Position numbers and translations under genes: made by a program. From positions 1-22,756 of the forward strand of contig CAZYVD010000042.1 in NCBI GenBank assembly GCA_964651045.1: DNA of 22,756 bases, read 5' to 3'. The notes under the pieces were generated by a model. The model did no database searches. It saw only the letters and a list, made by a program, of their open reading frames with translations, and had not been told where the DNA came from. Position 1 is the stretch's first letter. Each line of letters opens with the position of its first letter. Origin of the DNA: CAZYVD01 sp964651045. Its GTDB lineage: Bacteria; Zhuqueibacterota; QNDG01; DSAB01. Positions 22,702-22,756 of the stretch are shown here, in pieces.

Positions 22702-22756
22702 GCGCCCGTAGCTCAACTGGATAGAGCATCTGACTTCGGATCAGAGGGTTGGGGGT
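22702..22756 (+). tRNA. tRNA-Arg (anticodon TCG), cut by window end
   Basis: The acceptor 5' strand GCGCCCG begins at 22702. The D-arm GCTCAACTGGATAGAGC and the anticodon stem TCTGA/TCAGA around loop CTTCGGA follow, giving anticodon TCG at 22736-22738, reading CGA. The T-arm 3' half and acceptor 3' strand lie beyond the window. It is 9 bases after tRNA-Gln and probably co-transcribed with it. Confidence 0.88.

Overview
The window is about 22.8 kb of a Gram-negative bacterial chromosome of moderate GC, with almost every gene on the + strand and several start codons overlapping the preceding stop. The genes point to the wider FCB/Fibrobacterota area. It has a bacterial V-type ATPase operon of the Chlamydia/Spirochaete/Bacteroidetes layout, signal peptides ending in AQ/GQ, large periplasmic TPR proteins, and an ExbB-ExbD-ExbD-AgmX (GltJ-like) energising module. 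The taxonomic placement is inference; no rRNA or other marker gene is present.

Positions 1-1297 are accessory DNA. They hold a HicA-type toxin (its first codon lies just outside the window), an AT-rich unknown gene broken by an in-frame TGA, and a gene-free stretch of about 430 bases packed with palindromes. These are two near-identical REP-like hairpins, a long imperfect hairpin whose ends resemble an integron attC site, and another 62-base inverted repeat.

Positions 1298-12368 look like one long transcription unit. It begins with a parA-parB-M23 peptidase-unknown exported protein-bactofilin block (chromosome segregation plus envelope/cytoskeleton). It then runs with no visible terminator into a V-type ATPase operon in the order E-DUF2764-A-B-D-I-K. 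The K subunit keeps the side chains that bind Na+ in Enterococcus hirae NtpK, which suggests sodium coupling.

Positions 12504-22563 encode an envelope machine. Two large exported TPR proteins (841 and 1431 residues) and a small Lys-rich exported protein are translationally coupled. A good promoter then precedes ExbB/TolQ, two ExbD/TolR-like proteins and an AgmX/TonB-like protein. One ExbD has Asn at the proton-carrying Asp position; the other keeps the Asp. The AgmX-like protein needs a non-canonical start codon (probably ATC) to keep its membrane anchor. This is the best candidate in the window for a poorly described system: a proton-driven motor linked to a periplasmic TPR scaffold, related to Myxococcus Agl/Glt gliding and Tol/Ton machinery.

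The window ends with tRNA-Gln(CTG) and a tRNA-Arg(TCG) cut by the edge.
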